Source: Hofstenia miamia
Lineage: Eukaryota > Xenacoelomorpha > Acoela
Direction: 5' to 3'
Assembly (NCBI GenBank): GCA_004352715.1
Contig: SCFE01000030.1
Location: 1,570,074-1,634,073 of the forward strand
Length of the DNA stretch: 64,000 nt
The notes under the pieces are model-generated. The model was not told the DNA's origin, made no database searches, and saw only the letters and a program-made list of their open reading frames with translations. Below, piece by piece: positions 47,601 through 59,600 of the stretch (position 1 is the first letter of the stretch; each line of letters begins with the position of its first letter). A program made the position numbers and the translations under genes.

Positions 47601-50600
47601 AATTTACCTTCCAAATGTTTTTGCTTATCTTAGTTTGGACTTATCAAAAATGTATCTTAGCTCTTTGTGGTAAGAAACTCGTCGTTTCCAACGGGTTTAG
47701 ATTTGTGGGGTGTGAGAATATACTGTAATTTATGTTATTTAGATTGATCAGAAATTATATTCAATGTACAATGACCTGAAGAAGGAAAGTAAAGTTCGCA
47801 GTGACCTTGAAAACAATCATGCTACTAATCGTAAATTGTTGACTTCGTACGAAAATCGCCTGAGCCAATTACAACCAGATTTAGAAATGCTGCACAACCG
47901 CGAGGAATGTGAAAAGACTGTGAAGAATCTTCAAATAAAAGCAGATGTTGTGGTATGTTGCCTTCTGTATCTTTGGGAGCCATTTGATTGCGCATAGTTC
48001 ATATGATTGATTTTTATTACATGCAATACTTTTTGATTTTATCTATTATGGTTCAAAGTTCTTTGTTTTCATCTTATTTTTAGAATCACAAGGTTGAACT
48101 GGAATCTCTGGAATCGCTGAAAGCGCGACGTCATGAACTCAGTCGAATCGTCAACGAACTGCGGAAAGAACGTGATGAAAGAGAGAGAAAAATCCAAAAA
48201 GTTAAAGAAGATCTTGTAGTTGTCAAATCTAAACTCAACACACAAGTTTGTCCTTAATTTTCTTGCACTGGTTTTTTATTTTGAATTTACAGTCTGTAGT
48301 AAAATGGGTACACTACAAATATTTCAAGTTTTAAAGAAAATTCTAGCTGTAAATTTAGACTCTTGCTGGAATTTTCTTTTTCATATCTCATTTACATTCA
48401 TTTTTTGTATAAGAAATGGGTCAGTTAATAACTTTAGGAATAGGTCAGGCAGGACTTACGAATCTACCATTTGAAAATGTTATAAATTTTCTCACAACAC
48501 CTTGGTCACCAACATTCACATGAAGGTAATTTAATCCACGGATCGAAATCTTGATCTTTGCTTTTCTTGTAAATTTGGAAAACTGTATATATGTCATATT
48601 TCTTACGATTGCGATTCGGTTAGAATTTCAATTCTTTTCTAAATTTCTATTCTATATTCGGATTCATATTCATTGACTCATATTTCTTCACCCTAACTTC
48701 ACACTAGAGAGTGTCATTGGGTACACGATTTCGGTTCGTGTTCAGATATCAAATTATCGAGTTGGGTGGGGTTTCGGGTCATGTGTGAGGGAATTGTCAC
48801 CAAGGTTTATATTGATTGAACAAAAAGTTAATCACAACTCGATTTGAGGAAGCCGTTAAATAATAACTATCAAAGAATGCCTATATTTTTCTTATCAGAA
48901 AATAACTGATATTGATCGTTGGTATCTGAATATTCCGATTAGGTCGGGTTCGGTTCGGTTCTGTTCCATGCTAAGCGCATTTTGTCACTCTCTACTATGC
49001 ATTTTTGATGTCCTTAGATGTTTTTAATCATTTTTCTGTCTCCCCTTTGGAATCATTTTATTTGCACATTGTCATTATAAAAATATCGGAAATGCTAATA
49101 TTTTATTTTTTAAGGTTATTAAGCTTCTGACAGTGAAACTGAGATTTCATTATATTGATCCTGCAACATCATTTGGGCTTAATTGATTGCTACTTGCAAT
49201 GTTAACTATTTTCGCAAATTACACACTATGTTTAGAATTGTGATCTGAAAATCAAGAGCGATCATTTCACCAAAGTTGTTAATGAAATTAAAACATTAAG
49301 TGATTCGGTAATCGATTCTCACAAAGGGCCATTTTAAGATGTTTATTTAGAGAGAGCAACTTTTCGCGGAATTCAACAATAAGAAATCAGATGAAAAAAA
49401 GCGTCTAGATACGTTAGTAGTTTTTACAATTTATTATTGTCATTAAGATAAGCTTACCCTTTATGGCAGTGTGCGACGGTATTTTGTAGATTTGGCCAAA
49501 ATCGCAAAGTACTTTTACAATTTGTTAAAGTATAAGTAACCCTCCAACCGGTAGTAATCTAATAGTTGCAAAATAGAAACGCTGCCTATTGGAAGGCAAA
49601 CAAATGTGTTTTTGAACAAAGAAAAAGATATAGTTAATACAGTGCCGGCAGGGCCGGATTAAGGCGGAGGCAGAGGAGGCAACTGCCTCAGGGCCCCCCG
49701 CTTTTAGGGGCCCCCCAAACTTACAAAACGCTAAATGAATGAGTCTCAAAAAAGTTAAAAATCACTTGAATTATCGAATCACCGCAGAAACAAAAGTAGC
49801 ATTGTTAATTCTGTGCTTGTGATAAATTATACTCCAGTAATTATATTCTCTATGATAGAGCTCCCCTAATCAAAGGAAATTAAGAAACTTGATAAGAATT
49901 TGGTAAGATCTTGGCAAATTCTTACAACTCCGTTGCAAAATTTACCAAGATTTAGTAAAATTTTGCTAATTTTTTTACCAATTTTTGCAAGATTTTACTA
50001 TTTAATAAAAGCATTGCTAGACTATAAAATTTTTTAAAATGTAAAATGTTAATTGTGAACCTATTCAGTTAAAGCAAGCTCTCCCTAACATGCATTAATT
50101 TTAGTACATAGCTTTAAAAGCAACAGGCAAAATTTTTTGCGCAGAAATCATAGCATTACATACACTACACCTATAAGGAACATGTTTTGGCTAATATCAG
50201 TAAAGNNNNNNNNNNNNNNNNNNNNNNNNNNNNNNNNNNNNNNNNNNNNNNNNNNNNNNNNNNNNNNNNNNNNNNNNNNNNNNNNNNNNNNNNNNNNNNN
50301 NNNNNNNNNNNNNNNNNNNNNNNNNNNNNNNNNNNNNNNNNNNNNNNNNNNNNNNNNNNNNNNNNNNNNNNNNNNNNNNNNNNNNNNNNNNNNNNNNNNN
50401 NNNNNNNNNNNNNNNNNNNNNNNNNNNNNNNNNNNNNNNNNNNNNNNNNNNNNNNNNNNNNNNNNNNNNNNNNNNNNNNNNNNNNNNNNNNNNNNNNNNN
50501 NNNNNNNNNNNNNNNNNNNNNNNNNNNNNNNNNNNNNNNNNNNNNNNNNNNNNNNNNNNNNNNNNNNNNNNNNNNNNNNNNNNNNNNNNNNNNNNNNNNN

Positions 50601-53600
50601 NNNNNNNNNNNNNNNNNNNNNNNNNNNNNNNNNNNNNNNNNNNNNNNNNNNNNNNNNNNNNNNNNNNNNNNNNNNNNNNNNNNNNNNNNNNNNNNNNNNN
50701 NNNNNNNNNNNNNNNNNNNNNNNNNNNNNNNNNNNNNNNNNNNNNNNNNNNNNNNNNNNNNNNNNNNNNNNNNNNNNNNNNNNNNNNNNNNNNNNNNNNN
50801 NNNNNNNNNNNNNNNNNNNNNNNNNNNNNNNNNNNNNNNNNNNNNNNNNNNNNNNNNNNNNNNNNNNNNNNNNNNNNNNNNNNNNNNNNNNNNNNNNNNN
50901 NNNNNNNNNNNNNNNNNNNNNNNNNNNNNNNNNNNNNNNNNNNNNNNNNNNNNNNNNNNNNNNNNNNNNNNNNNNNNNNNNNNNNNNNNNNNNNNNNNNN
51001 NNNNNNNNNNNNNNNNNNNNNNNNNNNNNNNNNNNNNNNNNNNNNNNNNNNNNNNNNNNNNNNNNNNNNNNNNNNNNNNNNNNNNNNNNNNNNNNNNNNN
51101 NNNNNNNNNNNNNNNNNNNNNNNNNNNNNNNNNNNNNNNNNNNNNNNNNNNNNNNNNNNNNNNNNNNNNNNNNNNNNNNNNNNNNNNNNNNNNNNNNNNN
51201 NNNNNCAAATAACATCTAGACTCACATTTAGTGCGTAAACCTGTTGCAATTTCTGGTAAGGTTTTCTGTCTGACCCATCGGAAGAATGTATATTTTCAAA
51301 TCAATTTTTAAATTAACAGAGTATAAGCTCTGCGATCAATATTTAACAGTAGGATAACTGATGGTTTAGAATCAAAGTTGATAGAGGCAGTGGCTTTTTT
51401 ATGGGATGTCTCGATTCCTGTTATAAGAACAGGGATCTAAAGAAGAAAACCTTATATATATATATCGCTCTCGGAATTCTAGAATATTGATCGCAGAGCT
51501 TATACTCTGTTAATTTAAAAATTGATTTGAAAATAGACATTCTTCCGATGGGTCAGACATTGTAATTATTTTGCTTGAAAGAATTAGGTTGCTTTGGGAT
51601 TTGTTTTTGTTTCAATTCGAAGCAAGTCAATTCTAAATAAACATAACTGAGATCGCTATTTTTTCACATTTACTTATCCTCTATTCCAATTAGAAGCATA
51701 ACAATTTTACTCACATAGAATATATTTAATTATTTAGTACTAAACAAAGTGCAAAAAATCAAGATTTCATTAAACACATCACTATAATTTCGGCTAAAAA
51801 TATGATCAATTTAGTTGTTAACTTTGATTAGTAATATTGACTAATTTGTGTTAAATCGCGGTACAATAGTTAATTAATTTCATTCGAAATCATGCATGTC
51901 TCATGTTTTGGGTGTTTACACGGTGACACGAGACATAAGACACTCGAGAAAATCAAAATCTTTTGATATTCGAATGTTTTTCAAGTGCTCTACTTGAGTG
52001 GTTGAATGTCGCGTGTTTTGGGTGTTTAGACGTGACATTCGCTCATTGAAAACACAAGACATGCATGTCTCATGTCACGTGTAAACGGGGTATAATGGCC
52101 TCTCAATTATTTTCTACTCTGCTGCAATTGGACGTCCTTTCTATTTAGTTGTCCTTGGTATAGTATAAACCTAATGAATCTAACAACTATACTAATCATA
52201 TCCCAATTTTACGTGCCTGTATAGAAAATAAGAATTCCAGAAATAGGCGGCATGTACATGTCTGAATGTATTTTTGCAAACGGTAAAGCACATGTACAGT
52301 AAGCAAAAGGTATTGAGAAATAAAATGAAAATAATCTAAAAACAAATCAAAGCGATAACCTATAGTCTTTCAATATTTTGTGGGATAACCTTTGTTTTTC
52401 AACACAGCTGAAAGTCGACGGGGCATGCTGTCCACCAACGCATGACATGTTTCTTCGGTAATTTCCTTGCACCAGATTTTCTTGATTGCTTCTTTTAAAT
52501 CTGCGATGTTCTTCAAATTTTCATGTGATAGCTTACTTTTTAGAATCTGCCAAAGATTCTCGATCGGATTAAGGTCGGGCGAATTACCAGGCCATTCCAA
52601 CACTACGATATTCCATTCTTGAATCCATTCTTTGACCTTGCGAGCTGAATGGCATGGGGCGTTATCATGTTGGAACACATTCGCCTCGCAAATGTCCATA
52701 AAAATCGGCAATTTCTCCTCAAGTACTTCAATGTATTTTTGAGCATTCATGCGGCAGTTTTTAGGCAGGAATGTCAAAGCTCCTCTTCGTTTATAACTGA
52801 AACNTATATATATATATATATATATATATTAGTGTGCATGTATGTTTTAGATGCATTTTGTACTGTGATGAATATTTACATTGCTAAATTTAGTACAAAA
52901 TATAGTTTCTTATTTTTCTTAATATTAACCATTAATTTGAAAACTTAAAAATGACAAAAAATATTCTTTAAATTCAGTCTTCTCTGCATTGTTGGCTTGT
53001 GCAATACATCTAGCCTCTAAATTTTGTCTGCTTATAACAAAGATGGTTTCTGGAAATTCCCACTTTCTTTATGCTGACTGTAAGTTGATGTAAGTGGCAG
53101 TTTTTAGGCAGGAATGTCAAAGCTCCTCTTCATTTATAACTGAAACAGCCCCAGACCATAATTGACTGGGGTGCTTCTTTGTTTTGACCATGAAGCGTGG
53201 ATTTAATGGAGAGCTCCCAATTGGCCGTTGAACAAACTGTTGAGTAGCTGGTGCCAAGTCAAAATTGCTTTCATCACTAAATATCACACTTCTCCACTGC
53301 TCAAGCGTCCAATCCTTGTGTGTTCGACAGAATTGTAGTCTCTTGGAAAGCATTGCCTTTGTAATTAGGGGTTTCTTTGTTGGTTTTTTAGCTTTTGAAT
53401 GAAATGAACTGACCAATCGTCGCCTGATGGTTCATGTAGACACTCCAAGGGTTGAGTGTTGATCTCTCTTGATATCTGTTGCGGTAACAAACGGATTCTT
53501 GACTGCAGCTCTATGGATTGCTGCATCATCCCGTGTTGATGTCTTGCGAGGACGCCCACTTCTCGGTAAAGGCTCGGTAGTTCCCATGACCCAATGTTTC

Positions 53601-56600
53601 TGCAAAGTTCTTGTAACAGCTGACTGAGACACTCCAAGGTCAGCTGCAATCTCACAATGGGTTTTCATTGTATGCATGGACAAGCTCACAATAGAGTGAC
53701 GGACTGTGTCTGGTAGTTGCGCTTTCTTTGGCATGATTATTAGAAATGAATTGACAATACTGCACTTCTAACGATCAAGAAGTTATGTACATGAATGCAA
53801 TTCAATTTAACCGATAGAAATCAGACCAATAGAAATAAACACAACATGAGTGAATCACTTAATTAAATGTCGTTTAGTTTTGTGTGACACCAATAAGTGT
53901 AAATCAAAGCGTATAAATCAAAACATAATATTCAGAGTCCACAGAACTTGAGCACCATTAGTGCAATCATTAGAAACACGGAATAAACAACATCCAATTT
54001 CAGAAATATTCCGTAAGAACAGAGTATCAGCAAAACCAACATGAGTACGAAAGTTTAAGCAAAATTGCTCAAAAGTATCAATTTTATCAAAAGCATCGAA
54101 ATTTTCAATGTTACGGTCATCTTGCATATTAGCTCGACTTTCTGACAAAGAACGGGTTGATCGTGGTTTCGGGGACGGTGATGGCAATACACTTGACTTG
54201 ACATTAAAACAACATGGGGGATCTGCTGGTCGCGTAGCGCCTTTTTTTCTAACAACATTATAACCAGGATTCCAGTGACATTCGCAAACAGCCATATTAT
54301 TTGTAATATTCTGAGAAGACCATACACGAGGAATGGCTTTCTTCCATCGTTCGCGTTCAGCATTATCAGAAGGAAATCGAAACATTTTGCAATCCTGCCT
54401 AGTGTAACCATGATTGCAATTGACGACACAACAGGATCTCGGCATATTCTACATAAATAACAACAGTTTCGCAATGAGAATGGTATTGTAATGATAATTA
54501 CTCATGCAATCAACACAAAGCTGTCTAGTAATTTACGTGTACCAATCAGCTTTCAGAGAAGATAAACCCCTTTCATTTACGCGAGTAACTAAGCTCACAT
54601 TATATTTCCTGCCTCTTAATTACGATTATGAGTGTCGACTCCGCATTATTTTAAATAAACATGTTGTCACGTCCTGTAATATAGACGTCCGTGCGTATAA
54701 ATCAATAGATAAGAATCAACAAATAGGCCTTTGTAAATGCTGCGTGGAAATGTTGAACTCTATAATATTGGGTGCTCGGCTTATGTAGAAATAGACTACC
54801 ATAAATGCATATAGGCCTAAATATTCTACCTTATATATATTCTACATGCTCATAGATGTTATTAAAGGTCAATATATTGGTTGGCTTCTTCTGTACTTTT
54901 GATATTTCTCGTTCTGAAAATGATAGAGATAGATTAACAAATATTTCAACAAAAAGATAACTTGATGCTAAACTTTTGTCCGCACTGTACCTACGATCTC
55001 AACTGAACACTCTGAATAGAATATTGGTTTCTGAAAATAAGCAACTTTCAGCTACATTTAATCATGTTTTAATTTATTATTTTTGGATGTTTTCCACACT
55101 TTCTTGTGTGACTATTATTCTATTCAATTTATTTTGAAATGAATTTATTGAACCTAATGGAAACTATCATTAGACAGAAATCTTTGAAAAATACTTGTAT
55201 CATTGTTCATTATGTTTGGATCAATTATCTATGTTGCTGATTATTCTTTGGGCAACAAGGCCTATTTAGATTGAGTTATTTTATCCTATTTACATCACTT
55301 AATTAAAGACATTTGTCGCGCAATATAGGTAATTATATTTTTATACAAATTAACGTTTTACATTATATCTATGACAATCAACGATGATTTAATTCTCTGC
55401 GCTATTTTCATTTTAGATGCATCTAAATTTAGTTTTTTTTAAAAATTATTAATGACATTATTCTTTAGAATACGCACATGGAGATTACAAATTGAACAAT
55501 TTAAAGAAGAAATTAAGAATGTATTGCCAAACGAACGTCTCGACAACGAAATTTCTACTATTGCGTCATCTATTGAAACACTTGTGAGGAAGAAGGCGCG
55601 ATTAGACTCTGAGATCATTGAAAATCAGACGTATTCTGTTCAAGATCAGCGAAAGCTGAACGGTAGCGCTATTTTAGTATTTTATAAAGTCCTCATGAAC
55701 AAGTTTGCAGAAAAATTTATTGGCTGCTATATTTTGTTCCGTTGTTTTTTTCATCCAGAGGAAACCTTAAGGTGTAAGTAAAAAAGTATACATTGGAGGT
55801 AACCGTACACTTGTCAGAAAGATTTTTGCCCGTTCACTTCATTACAGTCGATTTTTAATTTTACGGATATACCCAATGACGAATACCATGCTAGTGGCAG
55901 TTGGGTCTGAAATTCCAACCTTCAACTCCAGTTTAAAATCATCATTTAGTTGTGCAATTTGATTTCACTCAATCCTACTTTTAGAATGTTAATTGTAAAG
56001 CCATTGAATGTTGCATATTAAATTCAAAACCATGCTGATTACTGTGTTAACTTCAGGTACTTGTTTAGAATTGAAGGAAGTTCAAAATAGATTAAACAAT
56101 GTAACCAATCAAAAGTTAGAGATTCTTAGACGTACCAACCACGATGCCTATGATGCCTGTATGTGGCTGAAACAGAACAGAGCGCTTTTTAATCGACCTG
56201 TTTATGAGAGTATGATGATAAACGTAAGTGTTATGCTATTGGTTTTCTAGGTTTTTTAGTTTTCTCTTTAATTTACTTCTTTAATTACGTATATATTTGA
56301 TGGAAATTGATACAACTCTCTCCGTGAATAACCCGTGGCCAACCGTAAATCAACAGATTTACTTGCAAAAATCCTGAAAAGGTATTAGTTTTTTCATAAA
56401 TATTATTTTAGCCATAATAATTAAGCTGGTCGATATTCACTTTTTGAATTTTGCTCACTTCGTTATTAATGGGGCTTGGATACATAAGGACGGAAATATA
56501 AAATCTAACGCGTTCCCGTCTCTCACTTACGCCCCAACGAGAATTACTCATGGCTGGCATTCTGGCAATGAATCTTACAACAATCACAGGAAAGTTGCAG

Positions 56601-59600
56601 GAGAGGATTTTAGGCCACTTTGCATTCGCCTGGCCGTTGTTTGCACCATGGGGATGAACTGAAACTCCGAGACATTGAATACTAGTATAATGTTGTCCAC
56701 ATGACCCCAAAAGAGCTACAATGGGTTTTGAGTGGTGCGAGGAGATAATTAAGGAACATCTGACAAATGAATGGCGAGATGGGAAGTCCCATTGGTAGCT
56801 TGGTGAATTGGTATCTAGTGCCGTCCGGTGCCAAAAACATATTTTGTACCATTGTGTAGGATCCAGTTCGAGGTGATAGAAAGCCGATTTGAGATCGAGC
56901 GTAATCATGACGTGATTCTTTGGTATGAACGACTTCCTAATAACTGTTGGAAACGACGGTAAGTAGTATGCAGGGTGACGGGAAATTCTAGTAACAGGGC
57001 TAAAGTCTATGACCAAACGTACTTTCGAAGAGTTCGTGGGCACCGCAAAACATTGAAACACAAAAGGCGAGCGAGCCGCTTTGCGAATTATGCCTGCTTT
57101 GAAAAGCGCTTCGATTTGTGCCATGATGTGAGCATACATGATAGGAGACTGTATCCTAGGCTTCTTGACGACATAAAGCCGAAATTTGCTATATGTGATG
57201 TAGGCTGATTTGATAGAGGACAGATGCTCTGGTAACGGGTGATGTGACTCTAAACGTTGCCAATCTACTGAGATCGAAGGGAACACATAGTTCGGTTGTG
57301 CACTGGGATCCAACTGTGATGTTTGATCTGAAATTCCTGATGGAAATTCCATATTTTCCAGTTCTGAGTCCATTTCTTGTTCCTGGTTGTCTTCATCCTC
57401 AATATGTTCTTCCTCTTGCTGATCTTCTAATGATAGACGATGCCGTGCGAGGAATTGTGCCAAGAGAAACAGGATCTGCCGATGCGGTAGATGTGTCAGG
57501 GACACGTAGTAGTCTAGAAAGTTTTGCTGCGCCGACACTGGTAGACGTATTGCGAGTTCATTTACACGTTGTAAGAAAGCCAAATCTATCACTGGACGAG
57601 CGTTCTCTGGATCAGGTACTGATATAGTGGTATTAAACGAAACCTGCGTGGATGATAATAAGGCGTCTATTACTGGGGCCAAAGGCGAACTTGGTATATC
57701 ATCATAGAAAGAGCTCTCTGGTGCTAAGATAGTAGAGTCCAAACTGTTATCGCGGCCTAGTACGGGACCAGGACTTACTGTACCTTTAAAGAATGAGCTG
57801 TCTTGTGAAGATAAGGTAAAGTTAAGTAACGGAGAAATAGGAGAGCTATTCCTTTGCGGGCTGCTGGTTAGTCTTCTTCTTCCGTTTCTGTTTGTTCTGC
57901 TCAAGACTGAATTTTTTTTAGTTATTATGTTTGATCCAATAAAAGTTCATTATCACATTTTGAGTATCAAAAAATTTTACTTCTCAATGTGCATTTTGTG
58001 TTTATTGGAAAATATACTTTATATTACATGTAGTTGTGGATGATTAATTTCTAAGGGATAATCAGTTTTAACACAAGATGGCGTTTGTTATTAGAAAATA
58101 GTTGCAATTATTTTATGCAAATGAACGTTTGGTATTTTGGTAGAAGGTAAATATTCGTGCTTCAACTTAACAAGGTATATTTTGGAGGTGGTCGTTAATT
58201 GCAATGCCATTTCAATTTCATTTTCATGTTTTCTTCGATTGGTCCAGGATGTTGAGAGTTTAAGTTTGAAGCTATTGTAATTACTAGGGCTATTTTCTGT
58301 TGCAATATAAAACTGGAAATGTTGCAGTTAACATAATTGAAAGTTGCAAAATGTTACAAAAATTGTATTGATAAATAGCATTGATTAAACATTTTCCAAA
58401 AACACTATTACAAAAGCAAGTTTTAATATGAAGAAACATTTTACAATAAATTTATTGTGTTCTTTTAAAAAGTTTGTGAGGCAAGGATTCTGTTAAGCAG
58501 AGCAAGACTAAATGTTACGCGGAGTGCATTGAAATTCTTTGGGGGCAACTCTGGCTGCTCTTCTTTTCTTTCGGCATTGACTATATCGATTAAGAAAGAT
58601 ACAATGTAAATACATTTAAGTATGAATGACAGCAACGTCTATGGTACCAATTTAATTATTCATTTGCAAACTTGCAAACTTATTTGTTATTTTGTGAATG
58701 TGTACATAAATTTGAATGTGTAAATAAATCCGCCCTCTGGATGAGATGTGCATTATTCTCAATTACAAAAATTAAAATACAGGGTTTTCAACATCAAATT
58801 TAATGAAATTTTGCAGTATATTAGGCTGTAATTATTCTTCGAAAGTTGCGAAATGTTGTATTTTGGTTGCAATAAACACTCTAAATTGCCGTGCACACTA
58901 ATACTGGGGAAGTAATTTTCGTGTGTTTCACCTGAAAGCAAGTTCATACAGCAATGTCGCAAAAAGTTGCAAAAAGTTCGCTAGTAATTGGTATATTTTT
59001 CGTAGTAGTCGTATTAGTAGTATGTAGCGAATGCGATCATTTGTTTAAAGATCAATTAAAAATCAATTATCAAATGGTTTCTATTTAATCGAAATTTTTC
59101 AGTAATATAATTTGCAACCACTCTTTTATTTATTACGTATAACTCTTTTGAATTCAAAGCAGCTTTCAAGAGATTAAAATTCAATAAAGGTAATACAACC
59201 GTCATGTACACAAAGGATTTTTGCGAAAGCAACTGCTATTATTCCACATAATGTTCAGTTATAATTACCAATATAATTTGTTGCATTTTATAAATAATTG
59301 CCGATTATTTCTACCTTTATATAGTCCAATATTCAATCTCGAGAACCGGCGGTATACCGTAATCATTGTTTATGAGTTAACATTATATGTATGTGTCTGT
59401 GTATATATACAAAGTGTTAAATCAAGAGAACGATTTTCAAGCATCTCTAATGTATAAAATTAATGGCTGATTCCGATGATGGGATGTATTTATGGGATAA
59501 ATAATGTGTACAATAATATTAATAAATAAACAGTTTTTAACACATTCAAATACAGAAACTTATGATTGCGTGAAACCCGAATACATATTGTATTTTGAAT

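Noticed and set aside
50137-51249. Long open frames of 340-360 codons in several frames
   Set aside because: They consist almost entirely of N from the 1000-bp gap and are not genes.
52297-52330. CAGTAAGCAAAAGG as a left TIR of the minus-strand Tc1 element
   Set aside because: No inverse copy could be found to the right of 53734, so the boundary is only tentative.
56444-57627. Plus-strand ORFs of 72-127 codons at 56.4-57.6 kb
   Set aside because: Antisense shadows of the reverse-transcriptase frame.
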